A stretch of 64,000 nucleotides of DNA from assembly GCA_023411035.1 (NCBI GenBank), contig JAEYPE010000121.1:1-64000 (forward strand). Reading direction: 5' to 3'. The stretch is from Pseudomonadota bacterium. Its GTDB lineage: Bacteria > Pseudomonadota > Alphaproteobacteria > Azospirillales > Azospirillaceae. The notes under the pieces are model-generated. The model had not been told where the DNA came from and did not search any database. It saw nothing but the letters and a program-made list of their open reading frames with translations. The stretch's first letter is position 1. Every line of letters begins with the position of its first letter. A program made the position numbers and the translations under genes. This document shows positions 23,084 to 32,927 of this stretch, in pieces.

Positions 23084-25909
23084 TTGCCGGGCAGCAACGT
23101 CGTCATCGTCGAATCGCCGGCCAAGGCGAAAACCATCAACAAATACCTTGGCTCGGACTACACCGTGGTCGCCAGCTTCGGCCATGTGCGCGACCTTCCG
23201 GCGCGCGACGGATCGGTGCGTCCGGATGAGGACTTCGCCATGGACTGGGAGCTGGGCGACCGCTCCAAGCGCCACATCGATGAGATCGCCAAGGCGGTCA
23301 AAGGGGCCGAGCGCGTCTATCTCGCAACCGACCCGGATCGCGAAGGGGAAGCCATCGCCTGGCACCTGTCGGAACTGCTGCGCGAGAAGCGCCTGATCGA
23401 CGACGCCAAGGTCCAGCGCATCACCTTCAACGAAATCACCAAAAGCGCCGTCCAGGCCGCGCTGGAGGCCCCGCGCGACGTGTCGCGGGAGCTGGTGGAC
23501 GCCTATCTGGCGCGCCGCGCGCTGGACTATCTGGTGGGCTTCACCCTGTCGCCGGTGCTGTGGCGCAAGCTGCCGGGATCGCGCTCGGCGGGCCGCGTGC
23601 AGTCGGTGGCGCTGCGCCTGATCTGCGAGCGCGAATCGGAGATCGAGATCTTCAAGCCGCAGGAGTACTGGACCGTCGAGGTGGGCTTCGCCACGCCGGG
23701 CGGCGCCTCCTTCACGGCCCAGCTCACCCAGCTCGACGGCAAGCGGCTCGACAAGTTCGCCCTGCCCGCCCGCGAGGCGGCGGAGGCCGCGGTGGCGCGC
23801 ATCCGTCCGCAGGCTTTCTCCGTCGCGACGGTGGAGCGCAAGCAGAGCCGCCGCAACCCCTCCCCGCCCTTCACCACCTCGACCCTTCAGCAGGAAGCCT
23901 CGCGCAAGCTGGGCTTCGGCGCCACCCGCACCATGCGGACCGCCCAGCGGCTGTATGAGGGCGTGGACATCGGCGGCGAGACGGTCGGCCTCATCACCTA
24001 CATGCGAACGGACGGCGTCAGCCTGTCGCAGGAGGCCATCGAGGGCGCGCGCAACCTGATCGGTTCCCATTGGGGCGAGCGCTACGTGCCGGCCCAGCCG
24101 CGCGTCTACAAGACCGCCGCCAAGAACGCCCAGGAAGCGCACGAGGCCATCCGCCCGACCGACCTGTTCCGCCGCCCGGAGGAGGTCGCCTCCTATCTGG
24201 AAAGCGACGAGCTGCGGCTGTACGAGCTGATCTGGAAGCGCACGCTGGCCAGCCAGATGGAAAGCGCCGTGCTGGATCAGGTGGCGGTGGACATCGCCTC
24301 CCCGTCGAAGGACGTGGTGCTGCGGGCCACCGGCTCGGTCGTGGTGTTCGACGGCTTCCTGAAGGTCTATCAGGAAGACCGCGACGACGGCGCCGCAGAC
24401 GACGACCAGGAACGCCGCCTGCCCGCCATGGAGCAGGGCGACGGCCTTACCCGCGGCGACATCACCCCGGAGCAGCATTTCACCCAGCCGCCGCCCCGCT
24501 ACACCGAGGCGAGCCTGGTGAAGAAGCTGGAGGAACTGGGCATCGGGCGCCCGTCCACCTACGCCTCCATCCTCCAGGTGCTCCAGGACCGCAATTACGT
24601 GCGGCTGGACAAGCGGCGCTTCATCCCCGAGGACCGCGGGCGTCTGGTCACCGCCTTCCTGAAGAATTTCTTCAACCGGTATGTCGAGTACAACTTCACC
24701 GCCGACCTGGAGAACAAGCTCGACGAGATTTCCGACGGGCGGATCGACTGGAAGACCGTGCTGCGCGACTTCTGGCGCGCCTTCCACGCGGCGGTGGACG
24801 GGACCAAGGACCTGACCATCACCCAGGTTCTGACCACGCTGGACGAAGAGCTTGGGCCGCATTTCTTCCCGGTCAACGGAAACAGCAGCACGCCGGGCCA
24901 CGACCCGCGCGTCTGCCCGGTGTGCAGCCAGGGCCGGCTGGGGCTGAAGCTCGGCAAGATGGGCGCCTTCATCGGCTGCTCGCGCTATCCGGAGTGCCGC
25001 TATACCCGGCCGCTCGCCGTCGCCAACGACGAGAACGGGGAGGCGCAGGAAGGCCCGCGCGAGCTTGGCAACGATCCGGAAACCGGCCTTCCGGTCACCG
25101 TCCGGCGCGGCCCCTACGGCGCCTACATCCAGCTCGGCCCGGCGCCCGCTCCCGCGGCCCCGGCTGAGGTCGTGGCCGAAGAGGCTCCCGCCGACGGCAA
25201 GAAGACCAAGGGCAAGAAAAAGACCAAGTCCGAGGAGCCGAAGCCCAAGCGCGTGTCGCTGCCCAAGGGCATGGCCGCCGCGGATGTGGATCTCGACACC
25301 GCGCTGAAGCTGCTGGCCCTGCCCCGCAGCATCGGCAACCACCCGGAAACGGGCGAGGAGATCAGCGCCGGCATCGGGCGCTTCGGCCCCTATCTGAAGC
25401 ACGGCAGCGCCTACAAGTCGCTGACGCCGGACGACGACGTGCTGACCATCGGCATCAACCGCGCGGTTGACCTGCTGGCCGGCGCCGCCAAGAAGGCGTC
25501 CGCCCCCGCCAAGACGCTGGGCGACCACCCGAAGACCGGCAAGCCGATCACCAGCGGCTCGGGCCGCTTCGGTCCCTACGTCAAGCACGGCTCCCTCTAC
25601 GCCTCGATCCCCAAGGGCACGGAGCCGGACAGCGTGACGCTGGAACAGGCCCTGGAGCTTCTGGAGGCCAAGGCCGCCAAGGACGCCGCCAAGAAGGGCA
25701 AGGCTCCGAAGGACGCCGAACCCGCCGCGACGGAAGGCGCCGAGGCTCCCGCCAAGGCCGAGAAGGCGACCAAGGCCAAGGCGACGGCCGCGAAAAAGGA
25801 GCCGGCCAAGAAGGAAGCGGTGAAGAAGGAAGCGGTGAAGAAGACCGCCGCCAAGAAGGCCGACGCGGGGGACGAGGAGAAGCCCGCCGCCGCCCGCAAG
25901 CGGGCCTGA
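23084..25909 (+). CDS. topA: DNA topoisomerase I
   Basis: A 941-aa type IA topoisomerase that relaxes negative supercoils. The TOPRIM domain starts NVVIVESPAKAKTINKYLG and has ATDPDREGEAIAWHL. The active-site Tyr lies in GLITYMRTDGVSLS. One C-terminal zinc finger is visible (CPVCSQGRLGLKLG, GCSRYPECRY), followed by repeated topoisomerase C-terminal modules (GRFGPYLKHGS, GRFGPYVKHGS). The last ~75 residues are a Lys/Ala tail. The start is TTG at 23084, since the only upstream ATG (23053) is out of frame. Confidence 0.95.
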   Translation: MPGSNVVIVESPAKAKTINKYLGSDYTVVASFGHVRDLPARDGSVRPDEDFAMDWELGDRSKRHIDEIAKAVKGAERVYLATDPDREGEAIAWHLSELLREKRLIDDAKVQRITFNEITKSAVQAALEAPRDVSRELVDAYLARRALDYLVGFTLSPVLWRKLPGSRSAGRVQSVALRLICERESEIEIFKPQEYWTVEVGFATPGGASFTAQLTQLDGKRLDKFALPAREAAEAAVARIRPQAFSVATVERKQSRRNPSPPFTTSTLQQEASRKLGFGATRTMRTAQRLYEGVDIGGETVGLITYMRTDGVSLSQEAIEGARNLIGSHWGERYVPAQPRVYKTAAKNAQEAHEAIRPTDLFRRPEEVASYLESDELRLYELIWKRTLASQMESAVLDQVAVDIASPSKDVVLRATGSVVVFDGFLKVYQEDRDDGAADDDQERRLPAMEQGDGLTRGDITPEQHFTQPPPRYTEASLVKKLEELGIGRPSTYASILQVLQDRNYVRLDKRRFIPEDRGRLVTAFLKNFFNRYVEYNFTADLENKLDEISDGRIDWKTVLRDFWRAFHAAVDGTKDLTITQVLTTLDEELGPHFFPVNGNSSTPGHDPRVCPVCSQGRLGLKLGKMGAFIGCSRYPECRYTRPLAVANDENGEAQEGPRELGNDPETGLPVTVRRGPYGAYIQLGPAPAPAAPAEVVAEEAPADGKKTKGKKKTKSEEPKPKRVSLPKGMAAADVDLDTALKLLALPRSIGNHPETGEEISAGIGRFGPYLKHGSAYKSLTPDDDVLTIGINRAVDLLAGAAKKASAPAKTLGDHPKTGKPITSGSGRFGPYVKHGSLYASIPKGTEPDSVTLEQALELLEAKAAKDAAKKGKAPKDAEPAATEGAEAPAKAEKATKAKATAAKKEPAKKEAVKKEAVKKTAAKKADAGDEEKPAAARKRA

Positions 25910-25912
25910 CGG

Positions 25913-26584
25913 CTACCGCACCCAGCGCATGACGCCGTCCTCGAACGGCGTCCATGCGCCCATGGTGACTCCGGCGGCGCGCAGGGCCTTGCCGGTCCAC
26001 TCGTTGCAGGTCTCGATAGGGCTGTAATGGCCGACCGCCTCGTAGAAAAGGTCGGTCTGGCCATAGCCGCTGCCCGGCAGGGGAATCACCCGCCCCTCCC
26101 CGTCCCGGCGGAAGCTGCCGCGCACGAAGGCCACCAGGGCACGGTACTGCCCCGCCCCCAGCACAAGCGCGCCGCAGTCCGGGCCGTCCGCCGGGCGGTG
26201 CAGCGCGTAGACATGCATCACCGACGGCCCGCCGCCGAACAGGGCTGACAAGGCCGTGGACAGGCGCATGTCCGACCATTGGCGGGTTTCCAGATAGAAC
26301 ACGCGGTCGCCCCAGCCAAAGGAAAAGTGGCTGGCCCAGGGGCCGGCACCGGGAAAGTCGCCGCGCCGAAGGTCCGTGGTCCAGTCCGCAAGACCGTTGG
26401 CGGCGGGAAGCACCAGATCGGTGTGGACACCGTTGGTGCACACGAAGATCTCCACGCCCTCCCGCGCCGCGGGCTGTCCTTCCACCGAGAAGCGGGCCAG
26501 CGCCGCGGCGGCCAGCAGATAGACCCCGGCCACGGCCACCAGACCGGTCGCCGCCAGCAACACCCCGCCCCGGACGATCCTCAT
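25913..26584 (-). CDS. DUF2459 (TIGR02117) family protein
   Basis: A 223-aa protein with an N-terminal membrane anchor or signal (GGVLLAATGLVAVAGVYLLAAAALA). The family pattern is visible: FVCTNGVHTDLVLPA, FSFGWGDRVFYLET, and ETCNEWTGKALRAAGV. The conserved His and Cys suggest a papain-like or NlpC/P60-like hydrolase fold, but no function is established. It ends 3 nt from the topA stop (convergent) and its start almost abuts the rnr region. The ATG at 26584 is chosen by the hydrophobic segment. Confidence 0.8.
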   Translation of the reverse strand: MRIVRGGVLLAATGLVAVAGVYLLAAAALARFSVEGQPAAREGVEIFVCTNGVHTDLVLPAANGLADWTTDLRRGDFPGAGPWASHFSFGWGDRVFYLETRQWSDMRLSTALSALFGGGPSVMHVYALHRPADGPDCGALVLGAGQYRALVAFVRGSFRRDGEGRVIPLPGSGYGQTDLFYEAVGHYSPIETCNEWTGKALRAAGVTMGAWTPFEDGVMRWVR

Positions 26585-26709
26585 GGATGCGCTCCTACCA
26601 CTCCCGGCACGGTTCTGGCGCACCTTTGTGGCGGAGCCGTGGCGTTGCGGTTGGATTCGCCGCGTCCAGGGATTACTTAAGCGATCCACCTTCCACGGCA
26701 CGGCTTCCC

Positions 26710-28995
26710 TTGACCGACACGCCCCGCCGCTCCGGCCGCTCTCCCGGTAGCTTTCCCGACAAGGACACAGTCCTCTCCTTCATCCGCAGCAGCGCGACGC
26801 CGGTCGGCAAGCGCGAGATCGCGCGCGCCTTCAAGCTGAGCGGCAGCGCCGACCGCGAGAAGCTGAAGGAGCTTCTGAAGGACCTGGAGGCCGACGGCGC
26901 CGTGGAGCGCGGACGCAACAAGCGCGTCGCCCCGCCGCAGTCCCTGCCGGAGATCGCCGTGCTGGAGGTGACCGGCGCCGATCCGGACGGCGAGGTCACG
27001 GCCCGCCCGATCACCTGGACCGGCGAGGGCAACCCGCCGCGCATCTTCCTGATGCCGGAAAGGAAGGGCCACCCCACGCTGGGAACGGGCGACCGGGTGC
27101 TGGCGAAGCTCAGCCGCATCAACGACCGGCTGTACGAGGCGCGCACCATCCGCCGTCTCGACGGCACGGTGGGGCGCGTTCTCGGCGTTTACTATCCCGC
27201 GACGGACGGCGGGCGCATCGTCCCCACGGACAAGCGCAACAAGACCGAGTTGCTGGTGCTTCCAGGCAACCGCAACGACGCCGAGCCGGGGGAACTGGTG
27301 CTGGCCGACCTGCTGCCCGCCGCCCGGCTGGGTCTGCCGCAGGCCCGCGTGGCGGAGCGACTGGGCCACACGGCGGAGCCCCGCGCGGTCAGCCTGATCG
27401 CCATTCACACCCATGGCCTGCCCACCGACTTCCCGCCCGCCGCCCTGCGCGAGGCGGCGCACGCCGCCGTCCCGTCCCTGACCGGGCGGACCGACCTGCG
27501 CGACCTGCCGCTGGTGACCATCGACGGGGCCGACGCCCGCGATTTCGACGACGCGGTGTGGGCGGAGCCCGACCCCGACCCGGCGAACCAGGGTGGCTGG
27601 CACCTGCTGGTCGCCATCGCGGACGTTGCCTATTACGTGCGCCCGAATTCGGCTCTGGACCGGGCGGCGTACGAGCGCGGCAACTCCGTCTACTTCCCCG
27701 ACCGTGTCGTGCCGATGCTGCCGGAGGCGCTGTCCAACGACCTCTGCTCGCTCCGCCCCGGCGAGGACCGCGCCTGCTTCGCCGTGCATCTGTGGATCGA
27801 CCGCCACGGTGTGCTGCAACGGCACCGCTTTGTGCGCGGCCTGATGCGCTCCGCCGCGCGGCTGACCTACGAGCAGGCGCAGGCAGCCCGCGACGGCGCC
27901 CCGGACGAGGTGACGGCGCCGCTTCTGGAAACGGTCATCGCCCCGCTCTACGGCGCCTACGCCGCACTGTGGGCGGCGCGGCAGCGGCGCGGCACGCTGG
28001 AACTTGACCTGCCGGAACGGCGCGTACGGCTGGACGAGCGCGGACGGGTGGCGGAGATCGCGCCACGCGAGCGCTTGGACAGCCACCGGCTGATCGAGGA
28101 GTTCATGATCTGCGCCAACGTCGCCGCGGCGGACAGCCTGGAGCGGGCGAACATGCCCGGCCTGTTCCGCGTGCACGACCAGCCGTCGCTCGACAAGCAG
28201 GAGACGCTGCGGGAGTTCCTGACCGGCATCGGCTACACGCTGCCGCGGGTGCCCCGGCTGACGCCGGCCCATTTCACCGCGATCCTCGACCGCGCCGCCG
28301 GCACGCCGGAATCGCAACTGGTCAGCGAGGTGATCCTGCGCAGCCAGTCGCAGGCCGAATACAGCCCGGAGAATATCGGCCATTTCGGCCTGTCGCTGGA
28401 CCGCTACGCCCATTTCACCTCGCCCATCCGCCGCTACGCCGACCTGATCGTGCACCGGGCGCTGATCCGCGCGCATGGGCTGGGGCCGGGCGGTCTGGAC
28501 GATGCGGCCATGGCCGGGCTGACCGACATCGGCGAGCACATCTCGATGACCGAACGGCGGGCCGCGACGGCGGAACGCGATGCCATGGACCGCTTCACCG
28601 CCGCCTTCCTGTCCGACCGGGTGGGCGCCCTCTTCACCGGGCGGATTTCAGGGGTCACCCGCTTCGGCCTGTTCATCCGGCTGGACGAGAGCGGGGCGGA
28701 CGGGCTGATCCCCGCCAGCACCCTGCCCGACGACCAGTACGAGCATGACGAGCGCGCCCACGCGCTGGTCGGGAAGCGTACGGGGCGTACCTATCGGCTG
28801 GGTGCGGCGGTGGAGGTGGTGCTGATCGAGGCCGATCCGCTGACGGGCAGCACCCTGTTCGCGCTGCCCCGCGCCGATGGGAATTTTGTTGGCGACACTG
28901 ATCATCCGTTGCAATCCGGCCACCTCGATACCCCCCCGCAAGGCGCGCGTTCACTGGACCGCGCGGCCCGGAAGCAACGGAAGCGTGGCCGTTGA
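26710..28995 (+). CDS. rnr: Ribonuclease R
   Basis: A 3'-5' exoribonuclease of the RNB family, about 761 aa, which degrades structured RNA. An N-terminal winged helix (VLSFIRSSATPVGKREIARA) is followed by cold-shock-like domains, the RNB catalytic core (DLPLVTIDGADARDFDDAVW with the Asp cluster; HFTSPIRRYADLIVHRAL) and a C-terminal S1 domain (RISGVTRFGLFIRLDESGAD). The start is uncertain: TTG at 26710 (LTDTPRRSG) is my choice, and the frame is open to an ATG at 26587. It fits the dprA-topA-rnr order. Confidence 0.92.
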   Translation: MTDTPRRSGRSPGSFPDKDTVLSFIRSSATPVGKREIARAFKLSGSADREKLKELLKDLEADGAVERGRNKRVAPPQSLPEIAVLEVTGADPDGEVTARPITWTGEGNPPRIFLMPERKGHPTLGTGDRVLAKLSRINDRLYEARTIRRLDGTVGRVLGVYYPATDGGRIVPTDKRNKTELLVLPGNRNDAEPGELVLADLLPAARLGLPQARVAERLGHTAEPRAVSLIAIHTHGLPTDFPPAALREAAHAAVPSLTGRTDLRDLPLVTIDGADARDFDDAVWAEPDPDPANQGGWHLLVAIADVAYYVRPNSALDRAAYERGNSVYFPDRVVPMLPEALSNDLCSLRPGEDRACFAVHLWIDRHGVLQRHRFVRGLMRSAARLTYEQAQAARDGAPDEVTAPLLETVIAPLYGAYAALWAARQRRGTLELDLPERRVRLDERGRVAEIAPRERLDSHRLIEEFMICANVAAADSLERANMPGLFRVHDQPSLDKQETLREFLTGIGYTLPRVPRLTPAHFTAILDRAAGTPESQLVSEVILRSQSQAEYSPENIGHFGLSLDRYAHFTSPIRRYADLIVHRALIRAHGLGPGGLDDAAMAGLTDIGEHISMTERRAATAERDAMDRFTAAFLSDRVGALFTGRISGVTRFGLFIRLDESGADGLIPASTLPDDQYEHDERAHALVGKRTGRTYRLGAAVEVVLIEADPLTGSTLFALPRADGNFVGDTDHPLQSGHLDTPPQGARSLDRAARKQRKRGR

Positions 28996-29147
28996 GTCAC
29001 AGTGGTGGACATTCCGCGACAATGGGTGCCGCTCCCGTCTTTTGTCCCGCCAGCCCTTATTTCCGAAGTGCTATTCCTTATCCGTTCGAATCCGGCGGGT
29101 GACCGTCCGGGTCCGCCTGTGGGAAAGGAGGCCGCGTACGGCGCGCC

Positions 29148-30734
29148 ATGGGCATACGGAAACGAGGATTTTCGCCGCGTGGGCGTCTGTCGGTCCCGCT
29201 TGCGGCTGCCATGCTCGCTGTCGGCCTCGGAAGCCTCAGCGGGACAATGCCCCGTCCAGCCGCCGCCGCGGTCGAGCCCGCCTTCATCAGCGAGCAGGTC
29301 TTCGCCGTCGCGTACGGCAAGATCGCCGAAGTGTATCTGCAACAGGTTGATTTCGGCCGGCTTGGGCTGGACGGGCTGAAGGGCCTCGCCACCATCGACC
29401 CGACCGTGCGCGCCGAACGGCAGGGTAGCACCGTACGCCTGTACGTCTCCGGCAGCCTGATCGGGGAGTACGCCGCCCCTTCCCTCTCCGATGCCGCCGG
29501 CTGGGCCGCCTTGACCACCAAGGCGGTGGAACGCGCCCGCCTCTACTCTCCCACCCTTTATCAGGCGGTGCCGGAACGGGTCTATCAGGTGGTCCTCGAT
29601 TCCGTGATGACGGATCTGGACGGCTATTCCCGCTACACCGGCACCCAGCGCGCCACCAGCGAACGCTCCCAGCGCGAGGGCTATGGCGGAATCGGCCTGT
29701 CGCTGGAGACGGTGAACGGGCGCACCCTGATCCGCGACGTTCTGCCGCGCAGCCCGGCGGACCGCGCCGGCATCCGCAACGGCGACCAGCTTCTGGCCAT
29801 CGACGGCGACATGACCGCCCGCATGAACGAGTCGGACATGCGCGACCGTCTGCGCGGGCCGACCGGGACCATGGTCCTGCTGACCGTGGCGCGCGACAGC
29901 AACCCGCCGCGCCGCGCCCCGATCCGGCGGGAACGGGTGGTCCCCAACACCGTGAACGCCAGCGTGTCCGAGCAGGTCGGCGTGCTGAAGGTGGACCGCT
30001 TCAACGCCGCCACCGCCTCCAACCTGCGGGACGCCGTTCTGTCCACGCGCCAGAACGTGGGCAAGGGCCTGCGCGGTTTCGTTCTGGACCTGCGCGGCAA
30101 CCCCGGCGGGCTGCTCGACCAGGCGATCGCCGTGGCCGACCTGTTCATCGCCCAGGGCAAGATCATCACGACCGAGGGCCGTCACCCCGACAGCCGCCAG
30201 CGCTTCGAGGCCGGTCCCGACGACATCGCCGAAGGGCTGCCGCTGGTGGTTCTGGTGGACGGGCGCTCCGCCTCCTCCGCCGAGGTGGTGGCGGCGGCGC
30301 TCCAGGACTCGGGCCGCGCGGTGGTGGTCGGCGCCTCCTCCTACGGGAAGGGCAGCGTCCAGACGGTCACACGCCTGCCCAACGACGGCGAGCTGTTCCT
30401 GACCTGGAGCCGCATCTACACGCCCGCCGGCTACACCCTGCACCGCCAGGGCGTTCAGCCGACGGTCTGCACCAGCCGCGCCGGGCAGGACGACCCCGCC
30501 GCCCTTCTGTCCGACCTGCGCGACGGGCGGGCCCGCCCGATGACCCAGTTCACCGGCTGGCGCGCCCGCGCCGCCGACGACGAGGACGCCCTGGCCCGCC
30601 TGCGTGAAGCCTGCCCCTGGAAGGAGCATGAGCCGGAACTCGATCTGAAGGTGGCGCTGCGCCTTCTCTCCGAACCGGCGCTCTATCAGCGGGCCGTCGC
30701 GCTGTCATCCACCAACACGGTGGCGGAGCGCTGA
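29148..30734 (+). CDS. S41 family carboxy-terminal processing protease (CtpA-like)
   Basis: A 528-aa periplasmic protease. The signal peptide (SVPLAAAMLAVGLGSL, then PAAAA) is followed by an N-terminal region, a PDZ domain (YGGIGLSLETVNGRTLIRDV..SPADRAGIRNGDQLLAIDG, about 178-250) and the S41 core with LDLRGNPGGLLDQA, the catalytic Ser in VDGRSASSAEV (about 376) and the Lys in SSYGKGSVQT (about 401). The Ser-Lys dyad is intact. It probably trims periplasmic or membrane proteins. It is not fused to a peptidoglycan-binding domain. It ends 39 nt before the rpmG promoter. Confidence 0.9.
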   Translation: MGIRKRGFSPRGRLSVPLAAAMLAVGLGSLSGTMPRPAAAAVEPAFISEQVFAVAYGKIAEVYLQQVDFGRLGLDGLKGLATIDPTVRAERQGSTVRLYVSGSLIGEYAAPSLSDAAGWAALTTKAVERARLYSPTLYQAVPERVYQVVLDSVMTDLDGYSRYTGTQRATSERSQREGYGGIGLSLETVNGRTLIRDVLPRSPADRAGIRNGDQLLAIDGDMTARMNESDMRDRLRGPTGTMVLLTVARDSNPPRRAPIRRERVVPNTVNASVSEQVGVLKVDRFNAATASNLRDAVLSTRQNVGKGLRGFVLDLRGNPGGLLDQAIAVADLFIAQGKIITTEGRHPDSRQRFEAGPDDIAEGLPLVVLVDGRSASSAEVVAAALQDSGRAVVVGASSYGKGSVQTVTRLPNDGELFLTWSRIYTPAGYTLHRQGVQPTVCTSRAGQDDPAALLSDLRDGRARPMTQFTGWRARAADDEDALARLREACPWKEHEPELDLKVALRLLSEPALYQRAVALSSTNTVAER

Positions 30735-30773
30735 GCCCCTCTCCCGGGGCGGGAAAAGGGAGCGTGCAAGGGC

Positions 30774-30801
30774 TTGACATCGCGGCTGCAGCGGGTATCT
30801 T
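30774..30801 (+). promoter_or_regulatory. Sigma70-type promoter of rpmG
   Basis: A perfect -35 TTGACA (30774-30779) and a -10-like TATCTT (30796-30801), separated by 16 nt, lie about 63 nt upstream of the rpmG start. This is the best promoter match I see in the window and fits a highly expressed ribosomal-protein gene. Confidence 0.7.
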
Positions 30802-30864
30802 CCCCCGCTACGACGCCGCCCCGCCGGGCTGGCGGGTCACGGATTTTCAGTCGGGATTGAGATC

Positions 30865-31032
30865 ATGGCGAAGCAGAACACCGTCCTCATCAAGCTGGTG
30901 AGCACGGCTGACACCGGCTTCTTCTACGTGAAGAAGAAGAACCCGAAGAAGACCACCGAGAAGCTGTCGTTCCGCAAGTACGACCCGGTGGCGCGCAAGC
31001 ACGTCGAGTTCAAGGAAGCCAAGATCAAGTAA
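30865..31032 (+). CDS. rpmG: 50S ribosomal protein L33
   Basis: A 55-aa L33 protein of the large ribosomal subunit: MAKQNTVLIKLVSTADTGFF, then a Lys-rich middle (VKKKNPKKTTEKLSFRKYDP) and ...HVEFKEAKIK. There are no zinc-binding Cys pairs, so this is the Cys-less form. It has its own promoter upstream (30774-30801) and a strong hairpin terminator downstream (31057-31082), so it is a single-gene transcript. The location after rnr is common in alphaproteobacteria. Confidence 0.95.
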   Translation: MAKQNTVLIKLVSTADTGFFYVKKKNPKKTTEKLSFRKYDPVARKHVEFKEAKIK

Positions 31033-31056
31033 GGTTTCCCCGGACCGCCGGAATCA

Positions 31057-31082
31057 AAAAGGCCGCCTTCCGGCGGCCTTTT
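31057..31082. terminator. Bidirectional rho-independent terminator between rpmG and pleD
   Basis: AAAAAGGCCGCC-TTCC-GGCGGCCTTTT forms a perfect GC stem with A-rich and T-rich flanks, so it works on both strands. It ends rpmG (plus strand) and lies 42 nt past the pleD stop (minus strand). Confidence 0.9.
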
Positions 31083-31124
31083 GCTTGTCCGGGCTTTGCC
31101 TCCCGGCCCTTCCGTTTCGTCTCT

Positions 31125-32522
31125 TCAGGGCGTCAGCAGGGCGTTGGCACGGGGTTCGGCGATGGTGCGGTTGCGACCGGAACGCTTGGCCTCGTAGAGC
31201 GCCTCGTCGGCGCGGCGGATCAGCCCTTCGGCGGTGTCGCCCAGCCGGCCGCCCACCGCCACGCCGATGGACACCGTGACCGGGATCTCGCCCACGTCGG
31301 CGGTCACCTTGAACAGCGTGTCGGCGATGTGGGTCCGCAGCCGCTCCGCCACCGTCAGGGCCGCTTCGGCGTCGGTGTCGGGCAGGATCACCACGAACTC
31401 CTCACCGCCCAGCCGCGCCACCAGATCGAAGGTGCGCAGGTTGCGGCTGGCGCGGTTGGAAACCTCCTTCAGCACCTCGTCGCCCACGGAGTGCCCGTAG
31501 CTGTCGTTCACGACCTTGAAATGGTCGATGTCGAACAGCAGGATCGCCACCGGCTTATGGCTATCGATCGCCCGCTCCAGCAGCCGCGGCAGATGAGCGT
31601 TGATGTAGCGACGGTTGAAGACGCCCGTCAGGCTGTCGGTCAGGGCCATGGACAGGCTGTGTTCGTAATTCGCGCGCAGCCGTTCTTGATAGCGCTTGCG
31701 CCGGATCTGGGTGCGGGCACGGGCCAGCAACTCGTTCCGGTCGATGGGCTTGATGATGTAGTCGTTGGCGCCCAACTCCAGCCCCTTGGCGACGCGGTTC
31801 AGGTCGCCCTCCTCCGCCACCAGCAGGATCGGCACCTGCCGGGTGCGCTCGTGCGAGCGGAGCTGGGAGCAGAGGCGCAGCCCGTCCTCGTTCATCAGGG
31901 TCAGGCTGATGACCACAAGGTCCATGTCGTCGCCCAGCGCGCGCTCCAACGCGGTGGCGCAGGTGCCGGCGGACATCACATGGCCGTGGTCGCGCCGCAA
32001 CGTCTCCGCGATCTTTTCCAGATCGAGAAGCGAATCCTCCAGCACCAGGACGCGGGCGCCCTCGAAGGATTCGGTGCGCAGCGTTCCGGTCGGTTCGAGC
32101 ACCCCGAACTGGCCGGAGGTGGTTTCGCGCAGCCGCCATTCGTCCATCATCATCTTCAGGCGGACGAGCGAGCGGACCCGCGCGAACAGAGCGACGTCGT
32201 TGACAGGCTTGGTCAGGAAATCGTCGGCCCCGGCCTCCAGCCCGCGCACGCGGTCGGCGCCTTCCGACAGGGCGGTGACCATCACCACCGGAATGTGCAT
32301 GGTGGCCGGGTCCGAGCGGATCTTCTCGCACACCTCGAACCCGTCCATGCCCGGCATCATGACGTCCAGCAGAACGATGTCCGGCGATTCCCGCCGCACC
32401 ATCTCCAGCGCCTCGGGGCCGTTGCTGGCAGTGATGACCTCGAAATACTCGCGCGTCAGCTTCGCCGCGAGCAGCTTCACGTTGGGAAGGACATCATCGA
32501 CGACGAGGACGCGAGCGGACAT
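31125..32522 (-). CDS. pleD: PleD-type response regulator diguanylate cyclase
   Basis: A 465-aa protein with receiver, degenerate receiver and GGDEF domains. Receiver 1 has LVVDDVLPN, the phospho-acceptor in IVLLDVMMPGMDGFEV and FLTKPVND. Receiver 2 lacks the Asp (VVISLTLMNEDG), as expected for the PleD dimerisation receiver. The GGDEF domain has RLGGEEFVVILP and an RxxD inhibitory site (RTFD) five residues before it, so c-di-GMP synthesis with product inhibition is likely. It is 27 nt downstream of divK on the same strand, the Caulobacter cell-cycle arrangement. Confidence 0.94.
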   Translation of the reverse strand: MSARVLVVDDVLPNVKLLAAKLTREYFEVITASNGPEALEMVRRESPDIVLLDVMMPGMDGFEVCEKIRSDPATMHIPVVMVTALSEGADRVRGLEAGADDFLTKPVNDVALFARVRSLVRLKMMMDEWRLRETTSGQFGVLEPTGTLRTESFEGARVLVLEDSLLDLEKIAETLRRDHGHVMSAGTCATALERALGDDMDLVVISLTLMNEDGLRLCSQLRSHERTRQVPILLVAEEGDLNRVAKGLELGANDYIIKPIDRNELLARARTQIRRKRYQERLRANYEHSLSMALTDSLTGVFNRRYINAHLPRLLERAIDSHKPVAILLFDIDHFKVVNDSYGHSVGDEVLKEVSNRASRNLRTFDLVARLGGEEFVVILPDTDAEAALTVAERLRTHIADTLFKVTADVGEIPVTVSIGVAVGGRLGDTAEGLIRRADEALYEAKRSGRNRTIAEPRANALLTP

Positions 32523-32549
32523 GGAACGTACGACCGATCCCGTGAATGG

Positions 32550-32927
32550 TTAGCGAAGGAACTTCTGAACGGCTTCCAGGAACTTCGTCACCGAAATCGG
32601 CTTGGCGATGTAGTCCTCGCAGCCGCCCTCCCGGATCTTCTCCTCGTCACCCTTCATCGCGAAGGCGGTCACCGCGATGACCGGAATGGACTTCAACTCC
32701 GGATCGTCCTTGATCCAGCGCGTGACCTCCAACCCGGACACCTCCGGCAACTGGATGTCCATCAGGATCAGGTCGGGCCGGTACTCCCGCGCCAGGGCGA
32801 GGGCATCCATCCCGTTGCGGGTCTGAAGAGTCTCGTAGCCGTGCGCTTCCAGCAGATCGTGGAAGAGCTTCATGTTCAGCTCGTTGTCCTCGACGATCAG
32901 GACACGCTTCACGGTTCGGTCTTCCAT
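32550..32927 (-). CDS. divK: Single-domain response regulator DivK
   Basis: A 125-aa stand-alone receiver, extremely close to the Caulobacter DivK pattern: RVLIVEDNELNMKLFHDLLE, LILMDIQLPEVSGLEV, IAVTAFAMKGDEEKI, DYIAKPISV. In alphaproteobacteria DivK links the PleC/DivJ kinases to the CtrA pathway and PleD. The start could be the ATG at 32927, or the GTG at 32912, which has GGAAGA at a better distance. An ATG at 33026 would add an unlikely N-terminal extension. Forms an operon with pleD. Confidence 0.92.
   Translation of the reverse strand: MEDRTVKRVLIVEDNELNMKLFHDLLEAHGYETLQTRNGMDALALAREYRPDLILMDIQLPEVSGLEVTRWIKDDPELKSIPVIAVTAFAMKGDEEKIREGGCEDYIAKPISVTKFLEAVQKFLR

Noticed and set aside
23012..25588. 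Minus-strand open frame of about 860 codons
   Set aside because: Entirely antisense to topA and devoid of recognisable motifs.
25640..25905. Short repeats AAGGAAGCGGTGAAG-type at the end of topA
   Set aside because: They encode the Lys/Ala-rich tail common to many topoisomerase I proteins, not a satellite or CRISPR.
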